From assembly GCF_000423945.1 (NCBI RefSeq), contig NZ_AUIY01000018.1, positions 62,001-126,000 on the forward strand: a stretch of DNA of 64,000 nt, read 5' to 3'. The notes under the pieces were generated by a model that worked only from the letters and a program-made list of their open reading frames with translations, was not told where the DNA came from and did no database searches. Positions within the stretch are counted from its first letter, which is position 1. Every line of letters begins with the position of its first letter. This DNA is from Butyrivibrio sp. XPD2002 (GTDB taxonomy: Bacteria > Bacillota > Clostridia > Lachnospirales > Lachnospiraceae). Below are positions 25,215 to 34,211 of this stretch, in pieces. Position numbers and translations under genes: made by a program.

Positions 25215-25454
25215 TTAGTCTTTTATCTCTATGCCCTTTTCTTCCATATACATCTGTGACAGATATACTGGGCCTTCCCACCATATTTTCAGATCAGTAT
25301 CATATAAAAGCTTACATGTCTTTGACTGCAGAAAATCTGCGAGTATGTCATTTTCAGGCATATCTAGTTTGCTAGAAAGCTCTTCTACTGTCATGGCTAT
25401 GAGCGAATCGACGGTATAATCAAGCATATCCTTTGTAATTACTTGTTCAGCCAT
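25215..25454 (-). CDS. Small protein of the DUF3990/DUF3791 module
   Basis: 79 residues, acidic, with LADFLQSKTCKLLYDTDLKIWWEGP, a pattern I know from small proteins that follow DUF3990 genes in Firmicutes. It overlaps the end of the DUF3990 gene by 16 bases and has AGGAG before its ATG. In intact modules it is a presumed partner of the DUF3990 protein. Since the DUF3990 protein here is shortened, its present role is uncertain. Confidence 0.65.
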   Translation of the reverse strand: MAEQVITKDMLDYTVDSLIAMTVEELSSKLDMPENDILADFLQSKTCKLLYDTDLKIWWEGPVYLSQMYMEEKGIEIKD

Positions 25455-25669
25455 ATCTTTTCTCCTTGAACAAATTCAAGTGCACTTAATGCTTTATCAG
25501 ATCTGAAGCAAAACTGGTCTTTTAACCTTTCAGGAAGAAGTCTTCCAATACACAATGAATCCGCTTCATCACTTCCAACCTCACCAAAAGCTCCATTTGA
25601 AAGATCAGGTTTACTCACTTCGCAGTAACTACCATGGTAAAGGGTCATTCCATTATCAAGCTTTATCAT
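25439..25669 (-). CDS. DUF3990 protein with internal deletion
   Basis: 76 residues, from an ATG inside the end of the upstream gene. The N-terminal motif LYHGSYCEVSKPDLSNGAFG and the C-terminal motif LKDQFCFRSDKALSALEFV both match DUF3990, a family with an ADP-ribosyltransferase-like fold. Full proteins have about 150 residues; the middle (with the FGxGFY-type region) is absent, and the two ends are joined in frame. The protein is therefore probably an inactive toxin or effector relic, kept inside an otherwise normal three-gene module. Confidence 0.7.
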   Translation of the reverse strand: MIKLDNGMTLYHGSYCEVSKPDLSNGAFGEVGSDEADSLCIGRLLPERLKDQFCFRSDKALSALEFVQGEKIWLNK

Positions 25670-25886
25670 TATCTCCAAACCCCTTTCTTGTAAGGTAGTC
25701 ATTCACGTCATAAAAGACAGCCTCATCCCCTTCACAATGGAATATGCCAAAACCTTTTTCTATGTAGCCAAATACATCGTATTTTTTAAAGATGGCTCCT
25801 ATCTTACCAATAGGAAGATTCCATTTTTCAGAAGCAAGCCGCGCAATTCGTGTCTGCATGAATACTATCTGCATTCTTTCTGACAT
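25656..25886 (-). CDS. DUF3791 protein
   Basis: 76 residues. The pattern MQTRIARLASEKWNLPIGKIGAIFKKYDVFGYI...HCEGDEAVFYDVNDYL is DUF3791. Such genes usually sit directly before DUF3990 genes in toxin-antitoxin-like sets, and this one overlaps its DUF3990 neighbour by 14 bases. AAAGGAT lies before the start. Probably the antitoxin or regulator of the module; the activity is unproven. Confidence 0.75.
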   Translation of the reverse strand: MSERMQIVFMQTRIARLASEKWNLPIGKIGAIFKKYDVFGYIEKGFGIFHCEGDEAVFYDVNDYLTRKGFGDNDKA

Positions 25887-25991
25887 ATCTTATCCTTTCA
25901 AGATTGCTATTTGTCCAATTAATTTTATCACAAAAGAGTTCTGATAGTGGCTGATCATTTCGTGTTATGACAATTATTCTTGGACAATCTG

Positions 25992-26672
25992 TCAATTCCC
26001 TAAAAATGTTGCAGCACCAATATTGTAAACACTGATTGTTTGTCCAAACAGTTCAGCTTTTTCAGAAGTGACTTCCCCTTTTTCTACCCTTATTGCACCA
26101 TCTATCAGTTTATCTACTATTGAGAATTCAACTGGACAGGTACCATGGCAGGGATAGATATTCTTTATATCCGGTGCATGTTGCTTAAGTCTTTTAAGGC
26201 TATGAATATAGGCACTCATGTTTCTCATGGGACCAAACATGAAGATCCTGCCATCCTGAATGGGATCGCCACTGAAAAACGCTCCGCTATCTTTATCAAG
26301 GAGTCCTGTACTCCCAGGAGTATGGCCGGAAAGTGCTATTGCAACAAGCTCTCTTTCTCCAAGATTGATAACGTCGCCATCGTAAACAGGTATGATATTC
26401 TGCCAGGTATAGGATTTATCGTAATTTACGAGCTCTGCCGGGTTAATCATGACTTCATCAAACTCATCATTACTTCCTATATGGTCAATGTCCGTATGTG
26501 TATTGAACAGACCTATCGGCAGTTCTGTTATCTCCTGCGCCAGCTCTTTGGCATTTCTTGTCTGCATTCCGCTGTCGATAAGAAGTGCCTTCGCCTTACC
26601 AATTACCAGGAAAAACCTTACTCCCTCTTCATCATACTGATAAGTATTGTCATCTATCTTTTTCCAACCCAT
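25992..26672 (-). CDS. Metallo-beta-lactamase-fold hydrolase
   Basis: 226 residues, cytoplasmic. MBL signatures: NTHTDIDHIGS (here H-x-D-x-D-H, with Asp at the second His of the usual HxHxDH), LSGHTPGSTGLLD, FFSGDPIQDG and YPCHG. The family includes glyoxalase II and related thioester or phosphodiester hydrolases; the altered metal motif suggests a subgroup with different metal geometry. GGGAGGG precedes the ATG. Single-gene unit with a repeat array upstream. Confidence 0.85.
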   Translation of the reverse strand: MGWKKIDDNTYQYDEEGVRFFLVIGKAKALLIDSGMQTRNAKELAQEITELPIGLFNTHTDIDHIGSNDEFDEVMINPAELVNYDKSYTWQNIIPVYDGDVINLGERELVAIALSGHTPGSTGLLDKDSGAFFSGDPIQDGRIFMFGPMRNMSAYIHSLKRLKQHAPDIKNIYPCHGTCPVEFSIVDKLIDGAIRVEKGEVTSEKAELFGQTISVYNIGAATFLGN

Positions 26673-26777
26673 AATACCCTCCCGTTTGTTGCTTGGTCTA
26701 ACTTCCTCTTATTATACAGAAAAATCCTCCTGCCAGCAGCATTTATACTGGTTTCAAGGGGCTTAAACTTGCTCTGG

Positions 26778-26879
26778 GCTACGCGCCATACTAACAATAA
26801 GGACTTTTGACAAGTAGGACTATCCCTTATAATCCGAGCCTACGTGACATTACTGATTTGGCAGCATTCCTCGCGTATT
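26778..26879. repeat. Alternating 32-bp CTACGCG array, copy 2
   Basis: This is the shortest array: F 26779 (CTACGCG), R 26811 (CAAGTAG), F 26840 (CTACGTG), R 26872 (CGCGTAT), in steps of 32, 29 and 32. A stretch around R 26811 (CTTTTGACAAGTA) is repeated in copy 4 at about 46152-46163, along with its downstream CGAGC...GACATT part. It fills the gap between the MBL gene start and the terminator of the nitroreductase gene; no gene is seen there. Confidence 0.75.
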
Positions 26880-26902
26880 GGCGCGCCCATACCCCATAAT
26901 AC

Positions 26903-26934
26903 AAAAAAAGGAGCCATGACAAAAGCCACAGCTC
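26903..26934 (-). terminator. Terminator of the nitroreductase gene
   Basis: On the minus strand GAGCTGTGGC pairs with GTCATGGCTC, including three G-U pairs, around a UUUU loop; seven T residues follow. It lies about 80 bases after the stop at 27012. A second inverted repeat (GCTCTTAAT/ATTAAGAGC) overlaps it and could form a competing fold. Confidence 0.7.
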
Positions 26935-27011
26935 TTAATAGCAAGTATGATATTATTCAATTCCTGACGCCCTTCATTAAGAGCCCAGCAAAAGCAACAA
27001 AATAACCATCA

Positions 27012-27524
27012 TCAAATATAACTCACTGTCTCTGACAAAGGCTTCCTGCTATTATGATTGTCCAGCGGACCCGCGCCCTCGGCAGCATATCCAAGATCAA
27101 GAAGCATAAGGATTTCTTCATTTTCAGGAAGACCGAGATCTTCAGCAAGCTTGTCAGGGTCAAAGAAATTGAGCCAGCAGCTGTCAACGCCCTCATCATA
27201 TGCTGCAAGCATCAGATGTGTTGCAACAATGGATGCATCTTCTATACCGGAATCTCTTTTCTCACCCGGATATGTAAAAACATTGTTCTTATCAAAAGCG
27301 ACAGCAAGAACTGTAGGTGCGCCGTATCTGCAGGGTGTTGCCTTGTCAATCTTGGCAAGTGCTTCCTCAGACTCAATGACATAAATGTGCTGCTCCTGAA
27401 GATTCTTTGCAGTAGGTGCAAGTCTTCCTGCCTCGAGGATATTATTAAGTCTTGCTCTGTCTATTTTTCTTTCACTGTACTTCTTGCATGAGTAACGATT
27501 TTTAACTACTTCCTTAAACTCCAT
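27012..27524 (-). CDS. Nitroreductase-family protein
   Basis: 170 residues, FMN-dependent. N-terminal RYSCKKYSERKIDRARLNNILEAGRLAPTAKNLQEQH is the classic nitroreductase start, and the C-terminal half has LDLGYAAEGAGP before the tail. Such proteins reduce nitro-aromatics, quinones or flavins with NAD(P)H, and the short form works as a dimer in the cytoplasm. AGGAGG precedes the start. Confidence 0.92.
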   Translation of the reverse strand: MEFKEVVKNRYSCKKYSERKIDRARLNNILEAGRLAPTAKNLQEQHIYVIESEEALAKIDKATPCRYGAPTVLAVAFDKNNVFTYPGEKRDSGIEDASIVATHLMLAAYDEGVDSCWLNFFDPDKLAEDLGLPENEEILMLLDLGYAAEGAGPLDNHNSRKPLSETVSYI

Positions 27525-27703
27525 CTTTATCCTCCTGCTTTTTGTGCTTAGTTCTATTAGATTGCATGCAATATATAGTGATATATTAAAGCACTTTTAG
27601 AATTAAATCAATACTATTATGCAGGTCTTCCTTCACATTGATATAGCTTCTCAAAAAAACACCTTGAGCGCACTCATCATCATGTATATATTCTTTGATA
27701 TCT

Positions 27704-29104
27704 TTAGAAAGCCTTTTCCGTTTTCTTGTAGCCATTTAAGTTCCCCTTATCTTCACTTAGCATTTTTCTCGCTGTAAACAGCATGGTTATAAAGCATGCC
27801 ATTCCACCCACAACGTTACTTACAGGCTCCGCAGCAAACACTCCGTCCGTTCCCAGGTGGAAAATGTAAGGCAGTGCGTAGGTCAGAGAAACCACGATAA
27901 CAGCCTTTCTGAACAATGAAAAGAATATCGCATGCCCTTTTCGTCCAAGAGATTTGAACACAACCTGGCCTGTATGCTGGAACGTCATGAAAATGAAGGT
28001 CGAGAAATACAGGTTAAACGCAGGTACAGCGTCCATAAGAATCGTAGTGTCCGAGCTGAATATTCCGATGACCTTCGCAGGGAAAATCCTTATGAAAAGC
28101 CATACGATTACAGAATAGCCAAAGTCCAGAATAAACATCAGCAAAATGGCCTTCTTTACCCTGTCATATCTTCTCGCACCGAAGTTGAAGCTTATTACAG
28201 GGGATGAGCCCTCTGTTATAGCAATGATCGGCGTTTCAATCATCTGCCTTGCGCTGTTTACGATTGTCATGATGGAGATGTAGATGTCTCCGCCCACGTC
28301 TGCCAGAACATTGTTGCAGCATATCTGCACAAGCGCATTTGTAAACTGCATCATAAATGCGGCCATTCCAAGACCTACGATATTGAGGATTCTTGCGCCG
28401 CTTCGCATTACCTGATCGAACCTTAAAATGCTTACAGGAATACTTATCTTTTTTCCGAAAATGAATTTAAGAACATACGCTGCGGAAAGTGCCTGGGATA
28501 TTACAGTAGCAATCGCAGCGCCTTCAATGCCCATACCAAGCGCAAAAATGAAAATGGGGTCAAGTACAATATTGGCCGCTGCGCCAACAATAACAGTTGT
28601 CATTCCTACAAGTGAAAATCCCTGGGCATTTATGAACGGATTCATGCCGGTGGCGATCATCGAAAACGCCGTTCCGATCATGTAAATCCTAAGATAAGGC
28701 AGGGCGTAAACCAGAGCCTCGCTTGATGCTCCAAACAGCCTCAGAATCGGCTCTCCGAACAACTCTCCAATCAGGAAAAGTGGCACAGATGTTGCAATCA
28801 GCAGAAAAAATGAAGTGTTCTGAATAGCTGCGGCCTCTTCCTTTTCGCCCTTTCCTCTAGCCATTGAGAAAAGCGGAGCGCCGCCACTTCCGTACATATT
28901 TGTAAAAGCCGTGACCAGAATAACTATGGGGAAGCACAGTCCCACTGCTCCAAGAGCCGCCGTTCCGATCAGCGGAATTCTGGCGATATAAATCCTGTCC
29001 ACGATGTTATATAAAAGGTTCAGAATCTGTGCAACCAGCATCGGAAGCGCTGTTGCCAGAATAATGTTCAAAGTTCTGCCGTTTTTAAAATCAATCTGTT
29101 TCAT
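27704..29104 (-). CDS. MATE-family efflux transporter (1 of 3)
   Basis: 466 residues, 12 membrane spans in two homologous halves. MATE hallmarks near the N-terminus: NIILATALPMLVAQILNLLYNIVDRIYIARIP, and INAQGFSLVGMTTVIVGAAANIVLDPIFIF in the first half. It exports drugs or metabolites using Na or H gradients. It starts 18 bases after the SGNH hydrolase gene stop and is probably cotranscribed with it. Two other MATE genes are in the window. Confidence 0.93.
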   Translation of the reverse strand: MKQIDFKNGRTLNIILATALPMLVAQILNLLYNIVDRIYIARIPLIGTAALGAVGLCFPIVILVTAFTNMYGSGGAPLFSMARGKGEKEEAAAIQNTSFFLLIATSVPLFLIGELFGEPILRLFGASSEALVYALPYLRIYMIGTAFSMIATGMNPFINAQGFSLVGMTTVIVGAAANIVLDPIFIFALGMGIEGAAIATVISQALSAAYVLKFIFGKKISIPVSILRFDQVMRSGARILNIVGLGMAAFMMQFTNALVQICCNNVLADVGGDIYISIMTIVNSARQMIETPIIAITEGSSPVISFNFGARRYDRVKKAILLMFILDFGYSVIVWLFIRIFPAKVIGIFSSDTTILMDAVPAFNLYFSTFIFMTFQHTGQVVFKSLGRKGHAIFFSLFRKAVIVVSLTYALPYIFHLGTDGVFAAEPVSNVVGGMACFITMLFTARKMLSEDKGNLNGYKKTEKAF

Positions 29105-29122
29105 TTCCCAATTTGCCTGCCA

Positions 29123-29785
29123 TTATAGATATTTCTCCATGTTTTCGAAGATGACCTCGTATGCATCACTCCACATATGAATGCCATCAATCGTATACTC
29201 CTCCTTGGTTCTGCCATTTTCATCTGTCAGACCATCGTTTACATCGATATAATTATACCCAAACTCCTTAGCCAGCTCTTCCACTGCCTTGTTGGCTTCA
29301 TCAAGTCTCTCCATACGAAGCTGCACTGCCTTAAGAGCACCCGGCCAGGCCTCATTTGCGGCGACCGCATCATTTACGGGATAATATGCCATCATGAAAA
29401 CTTCAGCATCGGGAAGTCTCTTCTTGATATTGTTAAGAACCTCCCTATAATCAGAAATCAGCTTTTCCTTAGTTTCTTCAGGTATGCTTATATCATTAGT
29501 ACCTATATTAATAAAAATTTTTGAAGGTTCAAGAGCAAAAATCTGTTCATCCAATGCCTTAAGCATCTCAGGGATAGTGTATCCGCCTATTCCCCTGTTA
29601 TAAATTATTTTGTTCATTCCGTGATTTAGCATGATCTCCTGTATAGGAAACTGCTCCATCAGCGATGAACCTGTAAAAAGTATCTCACCCTTTTTCACGA
29701 ATTTATTAAGATGCCTGTATCTTATAACCTTGTCATCCTTCTCTTTTTGAAAAAAATCCTTTGCAATATCCTTTTCTCCTGCCAT
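29123..29785 (-). CDS. SGNH/GDSL hydrolase
   Basis: 220 residues, no signal peptide. Block I carries the nucleophile in ILFTGSSLMEQFP, the GxND block reads NIGTNDIS, and the Asp/His block is DGIHMWSDAY. Family members deacetylate sugars or act on lipids. Its position beside the mannan locus suggests a cytoplasmic acetyl-esterase for imported acetylated manno-oligosaccharides, but a terminator separates it from the LacI gene, so cotranscription is with the MATE gene. AGGAGG precedes the start. Confidence 0.85.
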   Translation of the reverse strand: MAGEKDIAKDFFQKEKDDKVIRYRHLNKFVKKGEILFTGSSLMEQFPIQEIMLNHGMNKIIYNRGIGGYTIPEMLKALDEQIFALEPSKIFINIGTNDISIPEETKEKLISDYREVLNNIKKRLPDAEVFMMAYYPVNDAVAANEAWPGALKAVQLRMERLDEANKAVEELAKEFGYNYIDVNDGLTDENGRTKEEYTIDGIHMWSDAYEVIFENMEKYL

Positions 29786-29820
29786 TTTTATCCTCCTGTT
29801 TTTCTATTACAAAATGCATA

Positions 29821-29857
29821 AAAACAGACTGCCAATAATATAGATACAGTCTGTTTT
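29821..29857 (-). terminator. Terminator of the LacI-family gene
   Basis: AAAACAGACT pairs with AGTCTGTTTT around a 17-base loop and is followed on the minus strand by T-rich sequence. It ends the mannan locus. Confidence 0.8.
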
Positions 29858-29862
29858 CATCT

Positions 29863-30888
29863 TTACTTTATGGATTTCACACTCTCTTTTTCCACGATAT
29901 GTCCGGTAACTATATGAACATGCTGATCAACAGTTTTGCCCTGAAGTAGGCTTTCTACAATAGAAATCGTTCTGTCGACCATCTGCTTCATGTCTACTTC
30001 ATAGGTAGTTATTTTCACATCGCAAACGCCCGGGAAAATAAAATTATCATATCCAACCACGGAGATATCATCCGGAACATTATAGCCCTTCTCCTCCAGC
30101 TTTTTTATAAGCTCGCCTGCAGTCAGATCGCAGTTACATACGAAGGCTGTGGGCATTTTTGAAGGGAGCTTAAACTTGTGCGCTTCAAAAATAATACCTG
30201 TATCCTTGTCTCTATCCTCTATAATCCGGTCTTTTCCGGGAGTAATTCCGTGCTCCATCATGGCCTTAAGATATCCAAGATATCGGTCAGTTATTGATGC
30301 AGTTTGTAAAAGCGATCCCACAAATGCGATGTCTGTATGTCCTTTTTCGAATAAATAGTTTGTCAGATAATAGGATCCATAAAAACTGTCCGATATTACG
30401 GACTGCATCTCCTGGTTCTCATCGTTAAAATCGAGATAAACCGTGGGAACAGATACATTTTTCTTAAGAAAAGCGCAGTATTCCTTTGAAAATTCGCCAA
30501 GCAGAATAAGCGAAGATACCCTCTTCTCACGAAGCATATTTGACAGTATCAGCTCATCCTCCATATTGTAGGTGATGACCTCCAGCATGCTGTAGCTCTG
30601 CATATCTGAAATCTTGGCTGACAGCATCTGATACATCTGCAGATAGAAGGAATTGTACTTGCTGAAATGCTTCTCATGAATAAGAATACCAATATTGTAG
30701 CCTGCGCCTTCACTAGTCTCCTTCACAGAGGCCGAGGGCTGCTTGTAGCCGAGCTCGTCAGCAAGCTTAATTATCTTTTCTCGCATCTGCTCGCTTACAC
30801 CCTTTTGTCCTGACAACGCCTTTGAGACTGTTACAACGCTTACGCCCACTTTTTCGGCTATGTCCGCTAATTTAACTGACTTTGCCAT
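29863..30888 (-). CDS. LacI-family regulator of the mannan locus
   Basis: 341 residues. The N-terminal helix-turn-helix and hinge are clear (LADIAEKVGVSVVTVSKALSGQKGVSEQMREKI), followed by the periplasmic-binding-protein-like sensor domain (GYNIGILIHE onward). It sits directly downstream of the GH5 gene and has its own palindromic site (TTTAGCTAAA) 30 bases before its start. Related sites precede the transporter and epimerase genes. It is expected to repress them until a mannose-containing inducer binds. Confidence 0.9.
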   Translation of the reverse strand: MAKSVKLADIAEKVGVSVVTVSKALSGQKGVSEQMREKIIKLADELGYKQPSASVKETSEGAGYNIGILIHEKHFSKYNSFYLQMYQMLSAKISDMQSYSMLEVITYNMEDELILSNMLREKRVSSLILLGEFSKEYCAFLKKNVSVPTVYLDFNDENQEMQSVISDSFYGSYYLTNYLFEKGHTDIAFVGSLLQTASITDRYLGYLKAMMEHGITPGKDRIIEDRDKDTGIIFEAHKFKLPSKMPTAFVCNCDLTAGELIKKLEEKGYNVPDDISVVGYDNFIFPGVCDVKITTYEVDMKQMVDRTISIVESLLQGKTVDQHVHIVTGHIVEKESVKSIK

Positions 30889-30916
30889 TATCTGACTCCT
30901 TATAAATTCATGTTCT

Positions 30917-30929
30917 GTTTAGCTAAAAT
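30917..30929. promoter_or_regulatory. Putative LacI operator before the LacI gene
   Basis: GTTTAGCTAAAAT contains the perfect 10-bp palindrome TTTAGCTAAA. The identical palindrome occurs at 38433-38442 before the epimerase gene. Confidence 0.68.
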
Positions 30930-30964
30930 ATAAAACAATTGATTAATTTAGTCAATAAATTAGC

Positions 30965-32452
30965 TTAAATTTTATGGCATACATTTTCCACAGTAACTAT
31001 ATTTGACCAGACGCCTTTACCGCTTTCATTGCAAGCCCTTAATCTATAGGAATAAGTCTGGCCATCAACCGCGGTAATATCATTAAAGCCGGGAATGCAA
31101 TTTATACAGTCCACACCGTCAACTTCAATGTTTTTTCCGGAATCAAAAACGTATTCCTTTTCGCCGGCTACTGTTGTCCAACCGAATTCATCTGCGGTTT
31201 CGCTTACTCTTCCATTCGCTCTTTGAATCTCATAGTAGGCGCCTCCAACAACTCCTCGCCATTTGATATCTGCCACATTCCCATTTTCAAAGCTGTCCTC
31301 GTATAAAACCGGTGCTTCTTCAGTTTCAGGCCCAGGTATCGGTATCAGCCTTGCTTCTTCATAAGTATCTGCCTTACCATTTGCTATCTGTGCATAGGCA
31401 TAAATACTTCTGACGATCTCTGTTTCACCATAATAATCGCCTGCGGGAAATCCCGGCCAGTGATAGGAAGCCCAATATCCATCCTCATCATGAAAATAGA
31501 AGCCAAAGCCATCCTTATGGGCTCTAAGGCTCCACATCATTACTCCGTTCGCATGATGTATGCGCGCCTGCTCAAATACCTTGATGCAGGGATCTGCTTT
31601 AATATAGGTTCCAAATTCCCCGAGAATATAGGGCTTTCCGGCTTCTTCATGAACTAGCTCCGTTTCATCTGCACACCTTTTTGCAAAGTCGCCTTCATAA
31701 TAGTGTGCTCCCAGAATATCTGCGGGGTTCCCGGCACTTCTGCTTCTTTTTGTAGTGGACATTCTGCCGTCAAGAACCAGGTGATTACTGTCTAAACACT
31801 TGATAAAACTAATTATGTCCTTTGTCCACTCAGACAGCTCTTCATCATGTAAATCCTGACATTCCGGATTGCCGCCGAGCTCATTTCCTGTCTCCCAGCA
31901 AAGGATAGCCTTATCATCCTTGTACTTAATTCCTGTTACGGAATTTTCTCTTTCAAGCACATGGGCTATCATCTGCTTAAACAGATCTCTTGGCTTTTCT
32001 TCAGTGTAGAATTTCCACGCCCACTGATAGAAGGTGCCTCTTATGGGTGACTCACCCTCTGATAATCCTGCGAGCCAGACATAGCTCTCCATGCCGCCTA
32101 CCCAGTGCCAATGATCCACGAAAGGAATGATCAGTCTGATTCCGTATTCGTTGCAGACAGCAAGGAGATTATCGAGCTCATTAAGCGCATCCTCGTTGAA
32201 TATGAGCTTTCCGTTTTCATCCACTCCCTTTACGTAGGCCCATTTGTCATTATGTCCGTTAAAAACAGGGATTACATAGCTTCTTGTTACATTTCCGCCC
32301 ATGGTTTTTATAGTCTTAATAGCGTTTCTCTGCTCCCAGGGCTTATCGCTTGTGGCCTGGGGATAGTTGAGCGAAACAAACTTAAGCTCTTTATCCCCAT
32401 CCATAAGCCTTGTACCACTTCTGGTTATAAAATTTTCAAATACACTTTTCAC
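30965..32452 (-). CDS. GH5-family intracellular mannanase-like enzyme
   Basis: 495 residues from a GTG start at 32452, with GGAGG 7 bases upstream. TIM-barrel GH5 features: acid/base Glu at about 191 in CWETGNELGG, nucleophile Glu at about 279 in ILGEFGTY, and aromatic-rich substrate loops (FVDHWHWVGGMESYVW). Residues after about 400 form a fibronectin-like beta module (YSYRLRACNESGKGVWSNIVTV). No signal peptide, so it acts in the cytoplasm on imported oligosaccharides. Mannan specificity is inferred from the neighbouring GH130 and epimerase. Last gene of the transporter operon. Confidence 0.88.
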   Translation of the reverse strand: MKSVFENFITRSGTRLMDGDKELKFVSLNYPQATSDKPWEQRNAIKTIKTMGGNVTRSYVIPVFNGHNDKWAYVKGVDENGKLIFNEDALNELDNLLAVCNEYGIRLIIPFVDHWHWVGGMESYVWLAGLSEGESPIRGTFYQWAWKFYTEEKPRDLFKQMIAHVLERENSVTGIKYKDDKAILCWETGNELGGNPECQDLHDEELSEWTKDIISFIKCLDSNHLVLDGRMSTTKRSRSAGNPADILGAHYYEGDFAKRCADETELVHEEAGKPYILGEFGTYIKADPCIKVFEQARIHHANGVMMWSLRAHKDGFGFYFHDEDGYWASYHWPGFPAGDYYGETEIVRSIYAYAQIANGKADTYEEARLIPIPGPETEEAPVLYEDSFENGNVADIKWRGVVGGAYYEIQRANGRVSETADEFGWTTVAGEKEYVFDSGKNIEVDGVDCINCIPGFNDITAVDGQTYSYRLRACNESGKGVWSNIVTVENVCHKI

Positions 32453-32476
32453 CAATCATCCTCCATATCCTTGTTG

Positions 32477-33340
32477 TTATTTGACAGCTCCGTCCGTTAC
32501 GCCGCTGATTATGTATTTTTGGAGGAAAACATATATGATTATCGTCGGTACAGCTACAAGTATTATTGCTGCAGACATAAGTGGCCATTCAGCAAGCTTA
32601 TCTCCGGAGAAGGAATACAAGCCTGTAGCCGCAGTTTTTACCTTGGGCATATACATATACGGTGTAAAGAAATCATTGTAAATTCCCAGCATTTTTAGTA
32701 TGACTGTCGTTGCGATCGCCGGCTTAAGCTGAGGAAGAATGATCTTATAGTAGATCTGAATCCTGCTTGCGCCATCTATCCTCGCACTTTCATCAAGGGC
32801 CTTCGGAATCTGATTTATAAACTGAATGAAAATATAAATCTGCATGATATCCGTTCCTATGTACAGGATGATTCCGGCAAGCAACGAATTATAGAGTCCA
32901 AGGGCTTTGATGATCTGAAAAGTCGCTATTGTTACTGTCATTCCGGGAATGAAGGTCGGCACCAGGAATGCCATATATACTATCATTTTGCACTTGAAGT
33001 CATATCTTGAAAGTATGTATGCAACCATGGTTCCGAATAAAATGGCAAGCGGTACGCTTATAACCACCAGAATCCCGGTGTTTATAAAGCCTGTGACAAA
33101 GTTTCCTTCATTAAAGGCTCTTATGTAATTCTGAACATTAAACAGATTTTCAGGGATCGAGTAGACACCCTTCATCATGTACTCATCATTCGATTTAAGG
33201 GATACGTTAAGTATGATGAAAAGCGGTGCGAACACGCCTATTACGCCAATACTCAGAAGCAGATATATGAAAAATCTGCCCAGCTTATTATTTACAATAA
33301 AGGGAGAGGATGGAATATCTTTCATTTTTATCTTATGCAT
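32477..33340 (-). CDS. Sugar ABC transporter permease (MalG type)
   Basis: 287 residues, six membrane spans, with the cytoplasmic EAA-type loop typical of carbohydrate importers (ALDESARIDGASRIQIYYKIILPQLKPA). It overlaps the preceding permease gene by 8 bases. With the other permease and the binding protein it forms a CUT1 importer; no ATPase gene is present here, so a shared MsmK-type ATPase elsewhere is presumed. The expected cargo is manno-oligosaccharides. Confidence 0.94.
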   Translation of the reverse strand: MHKIKMKDIPSSPFIVNNKLGRFFIYLLLSIGVIGVFAPLFIILNVSLKSNDEYMMKGVYSIPENLFNVQNYIRAFNEGNFVTGFINTGILVVISVPLAILFGTMVAYILSRYDFKCKMIVYMAFLVPTFIPGMTVTIATFQIIKALGLYNSLLAGIILYIGTDIMQIYIFIQFINQIPKALDESARIDGASRIQIYYKIILPQLKPAIATTVILKMLGIYNDFFTPYMYMPKVKTAATGLYSFSGDKLAEWPLMSAAIILVAVPTIIIYVFLQKYIISGVTDGAVK

Positions 33341-34208
33341 TTTCTTTATCCTCTTTTAATAACACTCTCTGAACCAGCACCAGGAGCATGATGATCATAA
33401 GCAGTATCACACCCATGGCTGCGGCTTTTCCATACTTGCGGTAATTATATGCAAGCTCAAGCGACTTACTGATAAATGTTGCGGTTCTTCCGTTAGGGCC
33501 GCCCTTCGTAATGAGGAAGGGCTCGAAGTACACCTGAAGCGCTCCATTCAAGCTAAGTAGGAGCGATACCTTGAGCATACTTTTTATATTAGGAAAAGTG
33601 ATATATGCAAGAGTTCCGAAGAATCCCGCACCATCTATCCTCGCTGCTTCAAACACTTCACTGGGGATGGACTGTAGGGCAGCCACGTAGATTACCATGG
33701 TATACCCTACATATTTCCAAAAACTAATGAAGGACAAAGCAAAATTCGTCATGTATGAAGTGCTGATAAAATGTACCGCATTTATCCCCAGTGCCTCCAG
33801 GATGAGGTTTACCGGTGAATTGCTGTAGTCATACATATAATTGAACATGAAGGCTACAGCCACACCGTTTATAATATATGGCATGAAAAGGACTGCCCTG
33901 AAGGTGGTTTTCATTCTGATGTTGCTGTTGAGGAGAACTGCCAGGAATAAGCCCGCGAACTGCTGCAAAATCGCAGTAAGTACATAAGCCATATTGTTGG
34001 AAAAGGTGCTGAACAGCTCTTTTTGTCCGAGAATATCCTTATAATTTCTCGTCCCGATGTACTTCAGATTCGGGCTCATTCCGTTCCAGTCCGTGAAGCT
34101 AAGCTGTATAAGCTTAGCCAGGGGATAATATGAAAATAATGCCAGCAAAATCATTGGGATGAATAAAAATCCCACAATTATAATTCTGTCTTTTGCTTTT
34201 GAACTCAT
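33333..34208 (-). CDS. Sugar ABC transporter permease (MalF type)
   Basis: 291 residues, six spans. The EAA loop reads VFEAARIDGAGFFGTLAYITFPNIKSML. It begins 3 bases after the binding-protein gene stop and overlaps the second permease. Partner of the MalG-type permease in a CUT1 importer. Confidence 0.94.
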   Translation of the reverse strand: MSSKAKDRIIIVGFLFIPMILLALFSYYPLAKLIQLSFTDWNGMSPNLKYIGTRNYKDILGQKELFSTFSNNMAYVLTAILQQFAGLFLAVLLNSNIRMKTTFRAVLFMPYIINGVAVAFMFNYMYDYSNSPVNLILEALGINAVHFISTSYMTNFALSFISFWKYVGYTMVIYVAALQSIPSEVFEAARIDGAGFFGTLAYITFPNIKSMLKVSLLLSLNGALQVYFEPFLITKGGPNGRTATFISKSLELAYNYRKYGKAAAMGVILLMIIMLLVLVQRVLLKEDKENA

Positions 34209-34211
34209 CTC

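Noticed and set aside
26912..27003. Short plus-strand frame with AAAGGAG (29 codons)
   Set aside because: It lies within the terminator of the nitroreductase gene; the purine-rich stretch is the terminator T-run read on the other strand.
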